Below are positions 25,599 through 33,876 of a DNA stretch of 64,000 nucleotides, piece after piece (the stretch's first letter is position 1; the number at the start of each line of letters is the position of its first letter). A program made the position numbers and the translations under genes. Origin of the DNA: Deltaproteobacteria bacterium (lineage in GTDB: Bacteria; Desulfobacterota; Desulfuromonadia; Desulfuromonadales; JAAYDE01). The stretch is taken from NCBI GenBank assembly GCA_016934985.1, contig JAFGRU010000036.1, positions 1-64,000 on the forward strand, in the 5' to 3' direction. Below the pieces are notes generated by a model. That model saw nothing but the letters and a program-made list of their open reading frames with translations, did not search any database and was not told the DNA's origin.

Positions 25599-27449
25599 TC
25601 AGATTTCTTCCTGAAGTCGATACTGTTCCTGGAGTTTGAGAATCATACTTTCGACAAAATAAAAATCAGAACTATGAAAACCGAACCACTTGTCCCCTTT
25701 CCGCCTGGTCAGAAGGGCATAAGCAAACTCTTCGCTCAAATAGAGGAAAAAGGGCGCCTCGGTAAAGTTGGGTTCCGAAATATAGATGGGAACGATGCGC
25801 TGGTAGCTCCAGTTTTCTCTCTGGCTCCCGCCCAGAAGGAATATGGAGGTCGCCGAATTCTCGATACGACCCAGGTGTGGGAGCTGTTCCCTGACGCGCT
25901 CAAAGTTGCCACAGCCATAATAGATAAAACCACGCACTCGATTGGCCTCTATCAATTCGTGGTAAAAGGACTGGAAAACCCTCTCGACAGATTCTTCGGT
26001 TATTGAAACATGACAATCCTGAAAATATGCGGAGTCGCCAGGGCAGTCGTGGGGAATTTCTCCCATCAGTTTGTCCACCGACTCCCAGAAAGGCAGCTCT
26101 TCCAAGCCGTACTTAAAAATCAGGCTTGAATCAAGTTCCCTGAGACGCTCCTCTGCAGTTTCCGTCAACTGCTTGAAAGAGTTGCCATCCAGCGAGCAGG
26201 AAGCTGAACGCATAACCACCTTGATGGGGAGGCTTTTCTTGAGGCTGTGAACCATCAGTTTGGATTTTAAAATCCTCAGAATTCGCCTTTGAGCGAGCAG
26301 AGCCCCCCAATAGTCGGTTTCCGGAAGAAAAATAAAAAACTCGTCCGGTCCGTCCTTGGCAATGATATCGGCCTCACGAAGGGTAATATTGATGGCGTTA
26401 ACCAGGCTGCCGATACCCTCCTCAACCTCACGGTCCTGGAATGCGCCTTTCAGCTGAGCATAGTTTTTGATCCGCAACTTTGAAATTGAAAGGTCACGTC
26501 CATATCGCTGAGCCTTGTGAATCTCCTTGGAGGCATAATCCCTGAAAAAAACCATATTGTAGGCTTCGCTCCCCGGGGAACGAAGAATGTTTCGTTCAAG
26601 GCTCCGGAACAGGAGGACATTGTGCAAACCGGTAGCTGCAATCTCCGCCACCATGGTTGCCACTTTCAGGTCACGGCGGTTGAAATTTTTTCGCCCGCTG
26701 GGTGCTTCCACCTGAACCAGTGCAAGGGTTTCGTTGCCGAAATTGATGGGTACCTGAAGGGTTGCGGCCCCATCGCCGAACATGGCTTCCCCGCTTGAAA
26801 AGGCACAGCGTTCGGCTTCCGTCGGCTGAAAAATATTTTTTTCCGGCGGCACGTTGGCCAGTCCCCTGGCGCAACGCAGGCGGTAATGGTTGGCCATATC
26901 CCGAAAAAGCCAGAGCGCGGCACCGTCGGCTTGAAGAATTTCCATCATGAGATCGGCAATGAAATCAGCAAGACGATCAAGCCCGTGAATCTTCAGCAAA
27001 TCAAGGCATTTACGATAGGACGCGAGGATGGAGAAATAATCGACATTTTCGTCAATCAGTTTAGAGTGTTCACATTTCAAAGCCTGCCGGAAAAGAATTT
27101 TGTTGATCAACAGGAGAAAAGCCTCGGGATCGATAGGCTTAAGAAGGTATTCGGTTACCCCTTTTTTCATGGCCTGAACCGCCAGGTTAACGTCTTTCTG
27201 CCGGGTTACCGCCATGATTTCCTGATCGGGGCTCAATTGCCTGATCAGTTCCGCCACTTCCAGGGAATTTTCCTCCCCAAGATCCATATCGAGAATTATA
27301 AGGTCAAATTCCTCGCGGTAAACATGATCCAGGCCCTTGCTGCCACTGAGCGCGGTAACGACCCGATAGCCTTCGGCGCCGAGAAGGTCTTCATAAAAAC
27401 GCCGAAAAAACCGCTCATCATCGATTGCCAGGATTCTACCCTTTGCCAT
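25599..27449 (-). CDS. Response regulator with GAF, degenerate GGDEF (GPDEF) and C-terminal sensory domain
   Basis: 616 residues. The receiver (1-122) has an acidic pair at 10-11, Asp54 and Lys104. A GAF-like domain (about 150-280) follows. A diguanylate-cyclase-like domain (about 295-430) has its signature changed to GPDEF at 367-371. The second glycine of GGDEF is lost and the flanking I-site RxxD is not evident, so cyclase activity is doubtful; a GTP- or c-di-GMP-sensing role is possible. The C-terminal 160 residues (FIYYGCGNFERVREQLPHLG, then PIYISEPNFTEAPFFLYL) look like a DICT-type sensory module. Coupled to the following DUF4388 regulator. Output is unknown. Confidence 0.78.
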   Translation of the reverse strand: MAKGRILAIDDERFFRRFYEDLLGAEGYRVVTALSGSKGLDHVYREEFDLIILDMDLGEENSLEVAELIRQLSPDQEIMAVTRQKDVNLAVQAMKKGVTEYLLKPIDPEAFLLLINKILFRQALKCEHSKLIDENVDYFSILASYRKCLDLLKIHGLDRLADFIADLMMEILQADGAALWLFRDMANHYRLRCARGLANVPPEKNIFQPTEAERCAFSSGEAMFGDGAATLQVPINFGNETLALVQVEAPSGRKNFNRRDLKVATMVAEIAATGLHNVLLFRSLERNILRSPGSEAYNMVFFRDYASKEIHKAQRYGRDLSISKLRIKNYAQLKGAFQDREVEEGIGSLVNAINITLREADIIAKDGPDEFFIFLPETDYWGALLAQRRILRILKSKLMVHSLKKSLPIKVVMRSASCSLDGNSFKQLTETAEERLRELDSSLIFKYGLEELPFWESVDKLMGEIPHDCPGDSAYFQDCHVSITEESVERVFQSFYHELIEANRVRGFIYYGCGNFERVREQLPHLGRIENSATSIFLLGGSQRENWSYQRIVPIYISEPNFTEAPFFLYLSEEFAYALLTRRKGDKWFGFHSSDFYFVESMILKLQEQYRLQEEI

Positions 27450-27562
27450 GAGCCATCACCAATAGGTTGTAATCCGGAATTTCCCGAAGGAAGCGGGAAT
27501 CGTCAAAAAAATGAGAGTCAGAGATGCTTTTTTAAGCACATCATAAACATATTGCGGGACAA

Positions 27563-28885
27563 TTAAATTTTAACAGATTCTCCCAATTGGGAGTTTTTAT
27601 AAGAAGCGATAATTTTAACCGGGACCGTCCGGCCGATCAGCTCCGACCCGCCGTTGAAATTGACAATCCGGTTCCAGACCGTTCGCCCGAAGATCTGACC
27701 GTTGCCCTGACGGCTCTCCCCTTCCACCAGAACCGGGAAGTTTTTGCCGACATCTCCAGCCCAGACTTCCAGACTGATCTGCTCCTGAATGTCCAGAAGG
27801 CATTGAAATCGCTGCTGCTTCACCACGCCAGGGGTTTCGTCTTGCAAATTCAAAGCCCGTGTGTTGGGCCGCGGCGAATAAAGGAAGGTAAAGGCGTCAG
27901 CGAAGCGTACCTCTTCAACTAAAGCCAGGGTATCTTGAAAATCTTCTTCAGTCTCGCCGGGGAAACCGACGATGATATCTGTGGTCAAGCGGATATCAGG
28001 GCAGACCCGCTTCAAAAAAGCTACTTTGTCCAGATAGGCCCGACGGCTGTAACCCCGCCCCATAAGCCCGAGAATCCGATCGGAACCGCTCTGAAAAGGC
28101 AAATGGATATGACTGCAGAGTTTGGGCAAGTCGGCAAAACACTTGATTAACTCATCGGATATATCCCGAGGATGGGAGGTCACAAAACGGATCCGCTCAA
28201 TTTCAGGAATCTCATGGACCCGGACCAGAAGTCCGGCAAAGGAAAGTCCATCAGGAAGATAATTGCCATAAGAATTGACGTTCTGCCCGACCAAGGTGAC
28301 TTCGCGGGTGCCATTTTCCGCCAGTCGTCGGACTTCCGCGACGATTTCCGTACTGGGGCGGCTTATTTCCCGGCCCCGCACATGAGGCACTACACAATAG
28401 GCACAAAAATTATCGCACCCCTGCATCACCGTAACAAATTGACTGATGCTTCCGTCGCAACGTCTTGTCGGGAACAGACGCAGACGGCTCTCCTTGTCCA
28501 GAAAGGCGACTTCATGACTGCGCCGCCCCTTCTTTGCATTTTGGATCATTTCCGGTAAGCGGTGAATATTATGGGTACCAAACACCACACCCACATGGGG
28601 AAGCTGTTCCAAAAGGCGTTCACCTTCCTGTTGGGCGACACAGCCGCCCACGGCGATGATCAACTCGGGATTGCTCTCTTTAAGGGGCTTGAACTGCCAG
28701 AGGTGGCCGACAACCTTTCTTTCCGCTTTTTCCCGGATAGTGCAGGTGTTGAGCAGAATCAGGTCGGCCTCTTCCGGGATGCTGGTCGGCTCATAGCCCA
28801 TTTCCTCCAGTAAACCGGCAATCTGTTCGGAGTCCACGACATTCATCTGGCATCCGAAAGTCTCCAAGTAGAATTTTTTTTCCAT
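27563..28885 (-). CDS. miaB: tRNA-2-methylthio-N6-dimethylallyladenosine synthase
   Basis: 440 residues from ATG 28885; the frame is open 48 codons further upstream, but that part is not family-like. MiaB is a radical-SAM enzyme with two [4Fe-4S] clusters that methylthiolates i6A-37 of tRNAs. Visible are YLETFGCQMNVVDSE with the first cluster cysteine, the LLNTCTIREKA and GGCVAQ cysteines, the radical SAM motif CDNFCAYC, IVGFPGETEEDF, and a C-terminal TRAM domain. QGCDNFCAYCVVPHVRG distinguishes MiaB from MtaB/RimO well. AGGGA lies about 10 bases upstream. It appears monocistronic. Confidence 0.93.
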   Translation of the reverse strand: MEKKFYLETFGCQMNVVDSEQIAGLLEEMGYEPTSIPEEADLILLNTCTIREKAERKVVGHLWQFKPLKESNPELIIAVGGCVAQQEGERLLEQLPHVGVVFGTHNIHRLPEMIQNAKKGRRSHEVAFLDKESRLRLFPTRRCDGSISQFVTVMQGCDNFCAYCVVPHVRGREISRPSTEIVAEVRRLAENGTREVTLVGQNVNSYGNYLPDGLSFAGLLVRVHEIPEIERIRFVTSHPRDISDELIKCFADLPKLCSHIHLPFQSGSDRILGLMGRGYSRRAYLDKVAFLKRVCPDIRLTTDIIVGFPGETEEDFQDTLALVEEVRFADAFTFLYSPRPNTRALNLQDETPGVVKQQRFQCLLDIQEQISLEVWAGDVGKNFPVLVEGESRQGNGQIFGRTVWNRIVNFNGGSELIGRTVPVKIIASYKNSQLGESVKI

Positions 28886-29678
28886 AAGTGCCAAATCCCT
28901 ATCGATTTTGCCGAAATGGTAAGTGGATAGATCGAGAAAAGTCAATGGATTTCCCGGGCCGGAATGCCACCCGGCAGGACTTCCCGTACTTTTACCCCAA
29001 CAAAAGAAGACTTCTGCCATAACCGCCAATTTAAATATCAGCTCTTGAGTGGCGGCTCAACTTTTAAAAATGATTCTTTCGACTACGAGCTGCGATCTAT
29101 CACCTAATAAGTCTATTAAACGACAAAAAACCGGAAAACTTCCAGGTCATTTTGTGGCAGTTCGGGGCAGCTGAGGCTCACGCGTGTTCCTGTTCTGCCA
29201 AAAAAATGGAGCGATTCCAATTCGGTCTCTTAAAGCTGAACCAGAAACCTTTTTATCCGGTCAAAAGGTTGGCCTACCGTTCAAGACGGGAGACCAAATC
29301 CGGTCCAAAGAACCCAAAAATAGTAAAGAGCGTAAAAGTTTTTTAGCTATTGGACACGAGCCTGGGAAAACTATCCGACAGCCAGATATAACCCTGCAAT
29401 AAAAAAAACGATTATAATGAGGGCGCATTAGGCGGAGTCTGCCCTCCTTTTATTAGACCTGCCAGAAAAAAAGCCAATGGACACAGGGCCGGACCGCCCG
29501 CGAAGGACGGAAAAAAGGGCTGATTTTCACCAGGGGTCCCGGCTCTACCGATGACCAAACTAAAAATGGAAAATCTTAAATATCAGTCCTCAGTCTGATA
29601 TCTGGTTCGTTTTTTCTTTCGACAACCTGACAAATCAAATAATCCCCAGGAACGCTTTTGAAAAACTGTAAATTAAAC
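28886..29678. other. Long intergenic region miaB / iclR
   Basis: About 790 bases without a recognisable gene between divergently transcribed miaB and iclR. It contains one terminator-like hairpin on the plus strand at 29419-29449 (GAGGGC / GCCCTC arms then CTTTTATT) that terminates no known gene, with TATAAT just before it at 29413-29418. A GC-rich fold at about 29478-29550 superficially recalls a c-di-GMP riboswitch but lacks its core motifs. Confidence 0.4.
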
Positions 29679-29706
29679 TTGACAATAATATTGCGGGAAA
29701 TATAAT
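29679..29706 (+). promoter_or_regulatory. Consensus sigma-70 promoter of iclR and the hydroxy-acid locus
   Basis: TTGACA (29679-29684), 16-base spacer, TATAAT (29701-29706): both hexamers are perfect consensus. Transcription should begin near 29713, about 40 bases before the iclR ATG. Confidence 0.8.
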
Positions 29707-29707
29707 T

Positions 29708-29744
29708 ATTGCACGATATGAAATAACCATTCACATTGTGCAAT
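29708..29744. promoter_or_regulatory. Inverted repeat over the predicted start site, likely autoregulatory operator
   Basis: ATTGCAC (29708-29714) and GTGCAAT (29738-29744) are perfect inverted 7-mers separated by 23 bases. They start two bases after the -10 box and lie just before the regulator gene. Position suggests repression by the adjacent IclR protein; binding is inferred. Confidence 0.5.
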
Positions 29745-29753
29745 AAAAAACAT

Positions 29754-30533
29754 ATGACATTCATAAAATCTATCGAAAAAGCTGTTGACGTCCTTTCCTG
29801 CTTTACTCTTGAAAACCCTCTCCTCAGGGTTGTCGAAATCAGTCACCTGACCGGCCTGAACCAGAGTACCGTCTCACGGATTCTTTCTACGCTTGCTAAA
29901 AAGCAATGTATTGAACAGATCGTGCCCAGCGGTAAATATCGACTGGGGATTAAATTTCATCAGTGGTCTGCCGTACTTCGTCATAAAACGAATTTGCCGG
30001 ACCTGGCGCGACCAGTGATGGAGAAACTTCGGGACTCTTGTGGGGAAGAGGTTACCCTCTATGGGCTCGATGAAAATCGAAGAATCTGTCTTGAAGCTGT
30101 AAAAAGCCATTTTGACTTGGCGAAAGTCACACCGGTAGGCAAGATTTTACCCCTTCATTGCGGCGCGGCCGGCAAGGTTCTTCTTGCTTACCTTACACCC
30201 TCTGAACGAAAGAAATTTATCAGCAGTAAAGGCCTGGAAAAATTTACCCCTGAAACCATCGTTAATCCAGAGGAGCTGGAGATGCATCTGGAAAAGATCC
30301 GCCAGGATGGTTATGCGGTAAGCCAGGGTGAGAGGGAAAAAGGGGCTTATTCGATTGTCGCGCCGATTTTTAATCAAAATAAGAAAATAGCGGCAAGCCT
30401 TTCCGTAAGTGGTCCGATTTTCCGTCTTTCTGAAACAGCGTTAAAGAAAAATATCGAAGCTGTTCAGCATGCTGCAAATGAAATTTCAGTGCTCCTAAGC
30501 AAATCCAATTTGAATCACAGACAGAATAGCTGA
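29754..30533 (+). CDS. IclR-family transcriptional regulator
   Basis: 259 residues from ATG 29754; a TTG at 29736 adds six codons. The N-terminal winged helix (about residues 8-75) has the IclR pattern SIEKAVDVLSCF, then LTGLNQSTVSRILSTLAKK. The C-terminal effector domain (about 80-255) includes LPLHCGAAGKVLLAYL and EREKGAYSIVAPIF. IclR proteins usually control one nearby catabolic or transport operon in response to its substrate. Here the gene heads the TRAP-larA-enolase-glycerate kinase run and carries its own strong promoter with an overlapping inverted repeat. The ligand is probably the transported hydroxy acid. Confidence 0.92.
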   Translation: MTFIKSIEKAVDVLSCFTLENPLLRVVEISHLTGLNQSTVSRILSTLAKKQCIEQIVPSGKYRLGIKFHQWSAVLRHKTNLPDLARPVMEKLRDSCGEEVTLYGLDENRRICLEAVKSHFDLAKVTPVGKILPLHCGAAGKVLLAYLTPSERKKFISSKGLEKFTPETIVNPEELEMHLEKIRQDGYAVSQGEREKGAYSIVAPIFNQNKKIAASLSVSGPIFRLSETALKKNIEAVQHAANEISVLLSKSNLNHRQNS

Positions 30534-30637
30534 TGAGGTTTCCCTCAAAACGGTTTTGCGATGCAATAAAATCAGGATTATTAGAGACAGAACTTAGCAA
30601 ACCATTCGGACGGTTAATTTTCGGGAAAGGTTTTTAA

Positions 30638-31912
30638 GTGGCGCTACTGGCTTTGATCATTTGTTTTGTGCTGTTGCTGCTGATCGGATTCCCCATTGCC
30701 TTCAATCTGATTCTCAGTTCGATTGTCTATCTCCTGATTGGAGATTATCCCCTGACACTGGTTTCCCAAAGAATGTTTCAAGGGATGAACGGTTTTGCTC
30801 TGCTGGCCGTCCCTTTCTTCATTCTTACCGGACAATTAATGGTCAAGGGAAGTCTTCTCAAGTCACTGACCGATTTCGTTAATGCGTTTGTGGGACATGT
30901 GCGAGGGGCTCTTGCTCTTGTGACTGTCGGCACCTGCCTTTTTATGGGGGCCATTGTCGGCCTTGCGGTTGCAGCCACTGCTTCACTGGGTTCTTTTCTT
31001 ATCCCGATGATGAAAGAGGAGGGATACTCCGCAGGGTACGCTTCCGGAGTGATGGCATCGGCCTCCCTGCTCGGACCGATCATGCCACCCAGTGTCTTGA
31101 TGATCATATATTGCATTTCCGTCGGTCGAACCTCAATCGCCGGCATTTTTCTCGCTTCCATCGTTCCCGCCGTCATGATCGCCCTCGCGCAGATGCTGGT
31201 GATTTATTTTTTGGCCCGAAAGAGGAATTACCCCTGCCATGAAACCGGAGACTGGCCGGAAAAATGGAGACAGTTCAGAAAGGCCTGCCCGGCATTGATG
31301 CTGCCGGTCATCATCCTTGGCGGAATCTTTGGTGGGATATTCACCGTAACTGAAGCCTCGGCAGCGGCCGCCGCCTATGCTTTTTTCCTCTCCATGTTCG
31401 TCATGAAAGATGTTAAATGGTCCGATCTCCCCTCCATTTTTATGGAGACGGCACTTACTTCCGGTCTGGTCATCATGCTCGCGGGAAGTGCAACTATCAC
31501 CGCGTGGGCCATCTCGAACGAACAGATTATTCAGACCGTAAGCGGTCCCATGTCCCAGATTCCGGTCTGGCTTTTCCTTTTTTTGCTGAATATTCTTCTC
31601 CTTATCAACGGCATGTTCATGGATGACTATGCCTCTGTCATCGTCCTTGGACCGATCCTGGCTCCCATCGCCTGGGCAATGGGAATCGACCCTCTCCAGA
31701 TCGGGGTTATCATCTGCGTCAACCTGGTTATCGGATTAGCCACGCCCCCGTTTGGGATCACCCTTTTCGTTACAAGCCCGATGGCCGGAGTCACCATCGA
31801 ACAAACGGCCAAAGAAGGTTTGCCGATGATCCTGATCAGCATCCTGGTCCTTTTCCTTGTTACTTACGTCCCGGCCTTGACTTTATGGTTACCCCGAATG
31901 TTCGGCTATTAG
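30638..31912 (+). CDS. dctM: TRAP transporter large permease (DctM)
   Basis: 424 residues with about 12 hydrophobic helices, starting at GTG 30638 with AAAGG upstream. Family marks include FALLAVPFFILTGQLM, GPIMPPSVLMIIY and VNLVIGLATPPFG. DctM is the sodium-driven translocation subunit of tripartite (TRAP) transporters for organic acids. Unlike the usual P-Q-M order, dctM comes first here, 104 bases after iclR. Substrate cannot be read from this subunit; the neighbouring enzymes point to a hydroxycarboxylate. Confidence 0.93.
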   Translation: MALLALIICFVLLLLIGFPIAFNLILSSIVYLLIGDYPLTLVSQRMFQGMNGFALLAVPFFILTGQLMVKGSLLKSLTDFVNAFVGHVRGALALVTVGTCLFMGAIVGLAVAATASLGSFLIPMMKEEGYSAGYASGVMASASLLGPIMPPSVLMIIYCISVGRTSIAGIFLASIVPAVMIALAQMLVIYFLARKRNYPCHETGDWPEKWRQFRKACPALMLPVIILGGIFGGIFTVTEASAAAAAYAFFLSMFVMKDVKWSDLPSIFMETALTSGLVIMLAGSATITAWAISNEQIIQTVSGPMSQIPVWLFLFLLNILLLINGMFMDDYASVIVLGPILAPIAWAMGIDPLQIGVIICVNLVIGLATPPFGITLFVTSPMAGVTIEQTAKEGLPMILISILVLFLVTYVPALTLWLPRMFGY

Positions 31913-31993
31913 ATAGGTTGGCAGTACGGCAATCCAAGATTCCCGAACTGTCGTTTTGAAGTAACGGCTACAATTTAAAAAGGAGGTAGGATC

Positions 31994-33022
31994 ATGAAAA
32001 AGAGGCACCTTTTTACCGGCACAGCTCTCTTGGCGGCATCGCTATTCCTATTTTCGGGAATAGTATTCGCCAAAACCACAAAAGCAAGAATTTCGGTCTG
32101 CAATTCCATGACCCACCCGCAAACGATCGGCCTGATGCTTTTCAAGAAATATGTTGAAGAGGAAACCAAAGGAGCGGTGGAAATTGCCATCTACTGCAAT
32201 TCCCAGCTTGGTGGAGAAAGGGAATCCGTTGAGCAGGTCAAAAGCGGGGCACTGGAAATGGCGACGGCCTCGGCTGGCCCTCTGACAACCTTCAACAACA
32301 AATTCATGGTCCTGGACATTCCCTTTGCATTTGACAGTTATGACGCCGCATGGGGAGTACTGGACGGACCCATGGGGCAAAAACTTCTGGAATCCAGTGA
32401 AAGCATCGGCCTGAAAGGTTTGGCTTTCATGGAAAATGGCTTCCGTCATGTCACCAACAACGTCCGGCCTATAAACGGCCCTGCAGACCTTGATGGCATC
32501 AAGATCAGGACCATGGAAGCTCCCATGCACATGGCAAATTTCAAAGGTCTCGGCGCCAACCCGACCCCTGTCCCCTGGACTGAACTCTACATGACGATGC
32601 AGCAGAAAATTGTCGATGGCCAGGAAAACCCTTTGGCTAACATCTGGGAATTAAAGATGTATGAAGTACAGAAGTACACCTCGCTGACGGGACATATTTA
32701 CGACCCGATGCCGCTGGTCGCCAATCTGGCATGGTTCAACAAATTGCCCAAAGAACACCAGGCCATCATTGAAAGGGGAGCGCTGTTGGGACAGAATTAC
32801 AGCCGTTTCGTCAATCAAGCCCGCGAGCGGGAACTCGTCGAAAAGCTTGAGGCCAAGGGGATGAAAGTCAACGATTTATCGGCCAAAGCCAAGGAGGAAA
32901 TGAGAAAGAAATCTCAGGGAGCAGTCGTAGCCCAAATAAAGTCCAGCACCGACAAAAAATTTGTCGACGAGTGGCTCGAAGCAATCAAAGCCTTTAATAA
33001 AGATGTAAATGCCGGAATGTAA
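31994..33022 (+). CDS. dctP: TRAP transporter periplasmic solute-binding protein (DctP)
   Basis: 342 residues with a clear signal peptide (LFTGTALLAASLFLFSGIVFA) and GGAGG ahead of ATG 31994. Mature-protein marks of the DctP family are GGERESVEQVKSGALEM, GFRHVTNNVRPI, and the carboxylate-binding arginine in the DLDGIKIRTMEAP stretch, then PTPVPWTELYMTMQQKIVDGQ and ENPLANIWE. The arginine normally salt-bridges the substrate carboxylate, so an organic acid ligand is expected. A stable hairpin follows the stop and may protect this mRNA segment, giving excess binding protein. Confidence 0.93.
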   Translation: MKKRHLFTGTALLAASLFLFSGIVFAKTTKARISVCNSMTHPQTIGLMLFKKYVEEETKGAVEIAIYCNSQLGGERESVEQVKSGALEMATASAGPLTTFNNKFMVLDIPFAFDSYDAAWGVLDGPMGQKLLESSESIGLKGLAFMENGFRHVTNNVRPINGPADLDGIKIRTMEAPMHMANFKGLGANPTPVPWTELYMTMQQKIVDGQENPLANIWELKMYEVQKYTSLTGHIYDPMPLVANLAWFNKLPKEHQAIIERGALLGQNYSRFVNQARERELVEKLEAKGMKVNDLSAKAKEEMRKKSQGAVVAQIKSSTDKKFVDEWLEAIKAFNKDVNAGM

Positions 33023-33031
33023 GGATGCCTG

Positions 33032-33071
33032 GCCGGAGGGGATGGGCTCCCATTGCCCTTCCCCCTCCGGC
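33032..33071 (+). promoter_or_regulatory. Stable hairpin between dctP and dctQ
   Basis: A perfect 10-bp stem, GCCGGAGGGG (33032-33041) and CCCCTCCGGC (33062-33071), with a 20-base loop and no U tract. More likely an mRNA-stabilising or attenuating element than a terminator, because dctQ continues downstream. Confidence 0.65.
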
Positions 33072-33128
33072 AATCGAAGCCCGGGAAAAATCTTTCTGAG
33101 TAACGTAGAAGCAGAGTTTTCGGAGAAC

Positions 33129-33644
33129 ATGGAAATGGACGAGGGAAGACTGGAAACGCTCTGTAATTATCTAGAGAAAATTACCTTGGGGATAACCATG
33201 GCCATGTGCGTGGTTATGCTCGTCGTCGCCTGGATGCATGTGATCAAAAGGTACGTCTTTAATGACGCACTCACTTGGTCCGAGGAATTTCTCCGCTTCG
33301 CCATCGTCTGGTATGCCCTTCTGAGCGCAAGCATTCTTTACAAACGCAACGGCCATTTGGGCATCACCATTTTCCGCGAAATGATGCCCGAGAAGGTGCA
33401 GAGGATTCTGGCCAGGTTGGTAATCTATTTCGGCGTGCTGACCATTGTTGTGGTGACCGTTTTTGGGGCCGTTCTCGTTTATAACACCCGCGCTCAGATT
33501 ACGCCCGCTCTCGGAATTTCAGTCAGCTGGCCCTATGCGGCCATTCCCGTCAGTTTTTTATTAATGACGGTTTACGGCATCATGCACATTGTTCGGGACA
33601 TCAAAGGACTTCCGCCCCTTCATGTGGACCATGTTGACGAATAA
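33129..33644 (+). CDS. dctQ: TRAP transporter small permease (DctQ)
   Basis: 171 residues with four hydrophobic helices (about 18-40, 55-75, 93-117 and 134-155). The DctQ signature ALTWSEEFLRFAIVWYALLSAS is present, followed by KRNGHLGI. The frame opens earlier at 33009, overlapping dctP, but the preceding stretch is not protein-like. ATG 33129 has GGAG only three bases away; ATG 33135, two codons on, has better spacing and is an equally good start. The subunit bridges the binding protein and DctM in the inner membrane. Confidence 0.88.
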   Translation: MEMDEGRLETLCNYLEKITLGITMAMCVVMLVVAWMHVIKRYVFNDALTWSEEFLRFAIVWYALLSASILYKRNGHLGITIFREMMPEKVQRILARLVIYFGVLTIVVVTVFGAVLVYNTRAQITPALGISVSWPYAAIPVSFLLMTVYGIMHIVRDIKGLPPLHVDHVDE

Positions 33645-33876
33645 AAACAATTATTATCATTTCCATATTTTACCGAGGTAACAAGGATTTTCGCCACATA
33701 CACCAAACAGCCAGCGGCGGAAATTAAAGGCTGTATTCTTTGACAAAAATGGAAAAACTCCTTTAGACAAAATCGCATGTCCGCACTTTGACACAAAAGA
33801 AATTTTCCGCCCTCGAGCCCGGCTGTATCTATCGGCTCTGGGACGGTTTCTATAAAAATCTTAAACCGGGTGAGAT

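Noticed and set aside
29406-29452. Small RNA ending at the orphan hairpin 29419-29449
   Set aside because: The -10-like TATAAT lies directly against the hairpin, leaving no transcript body, and no convincing -35 was found.
29460-29560. Possible c-di-GMP (GEMM-type) riboswitch: ACAGGGC...ACC with a GAA-capped stem
   Set aside because: The conserved core ACGCAAAGCC is absent, and the next plus-strand gene (iclR) has a complete promoter downstream of it.
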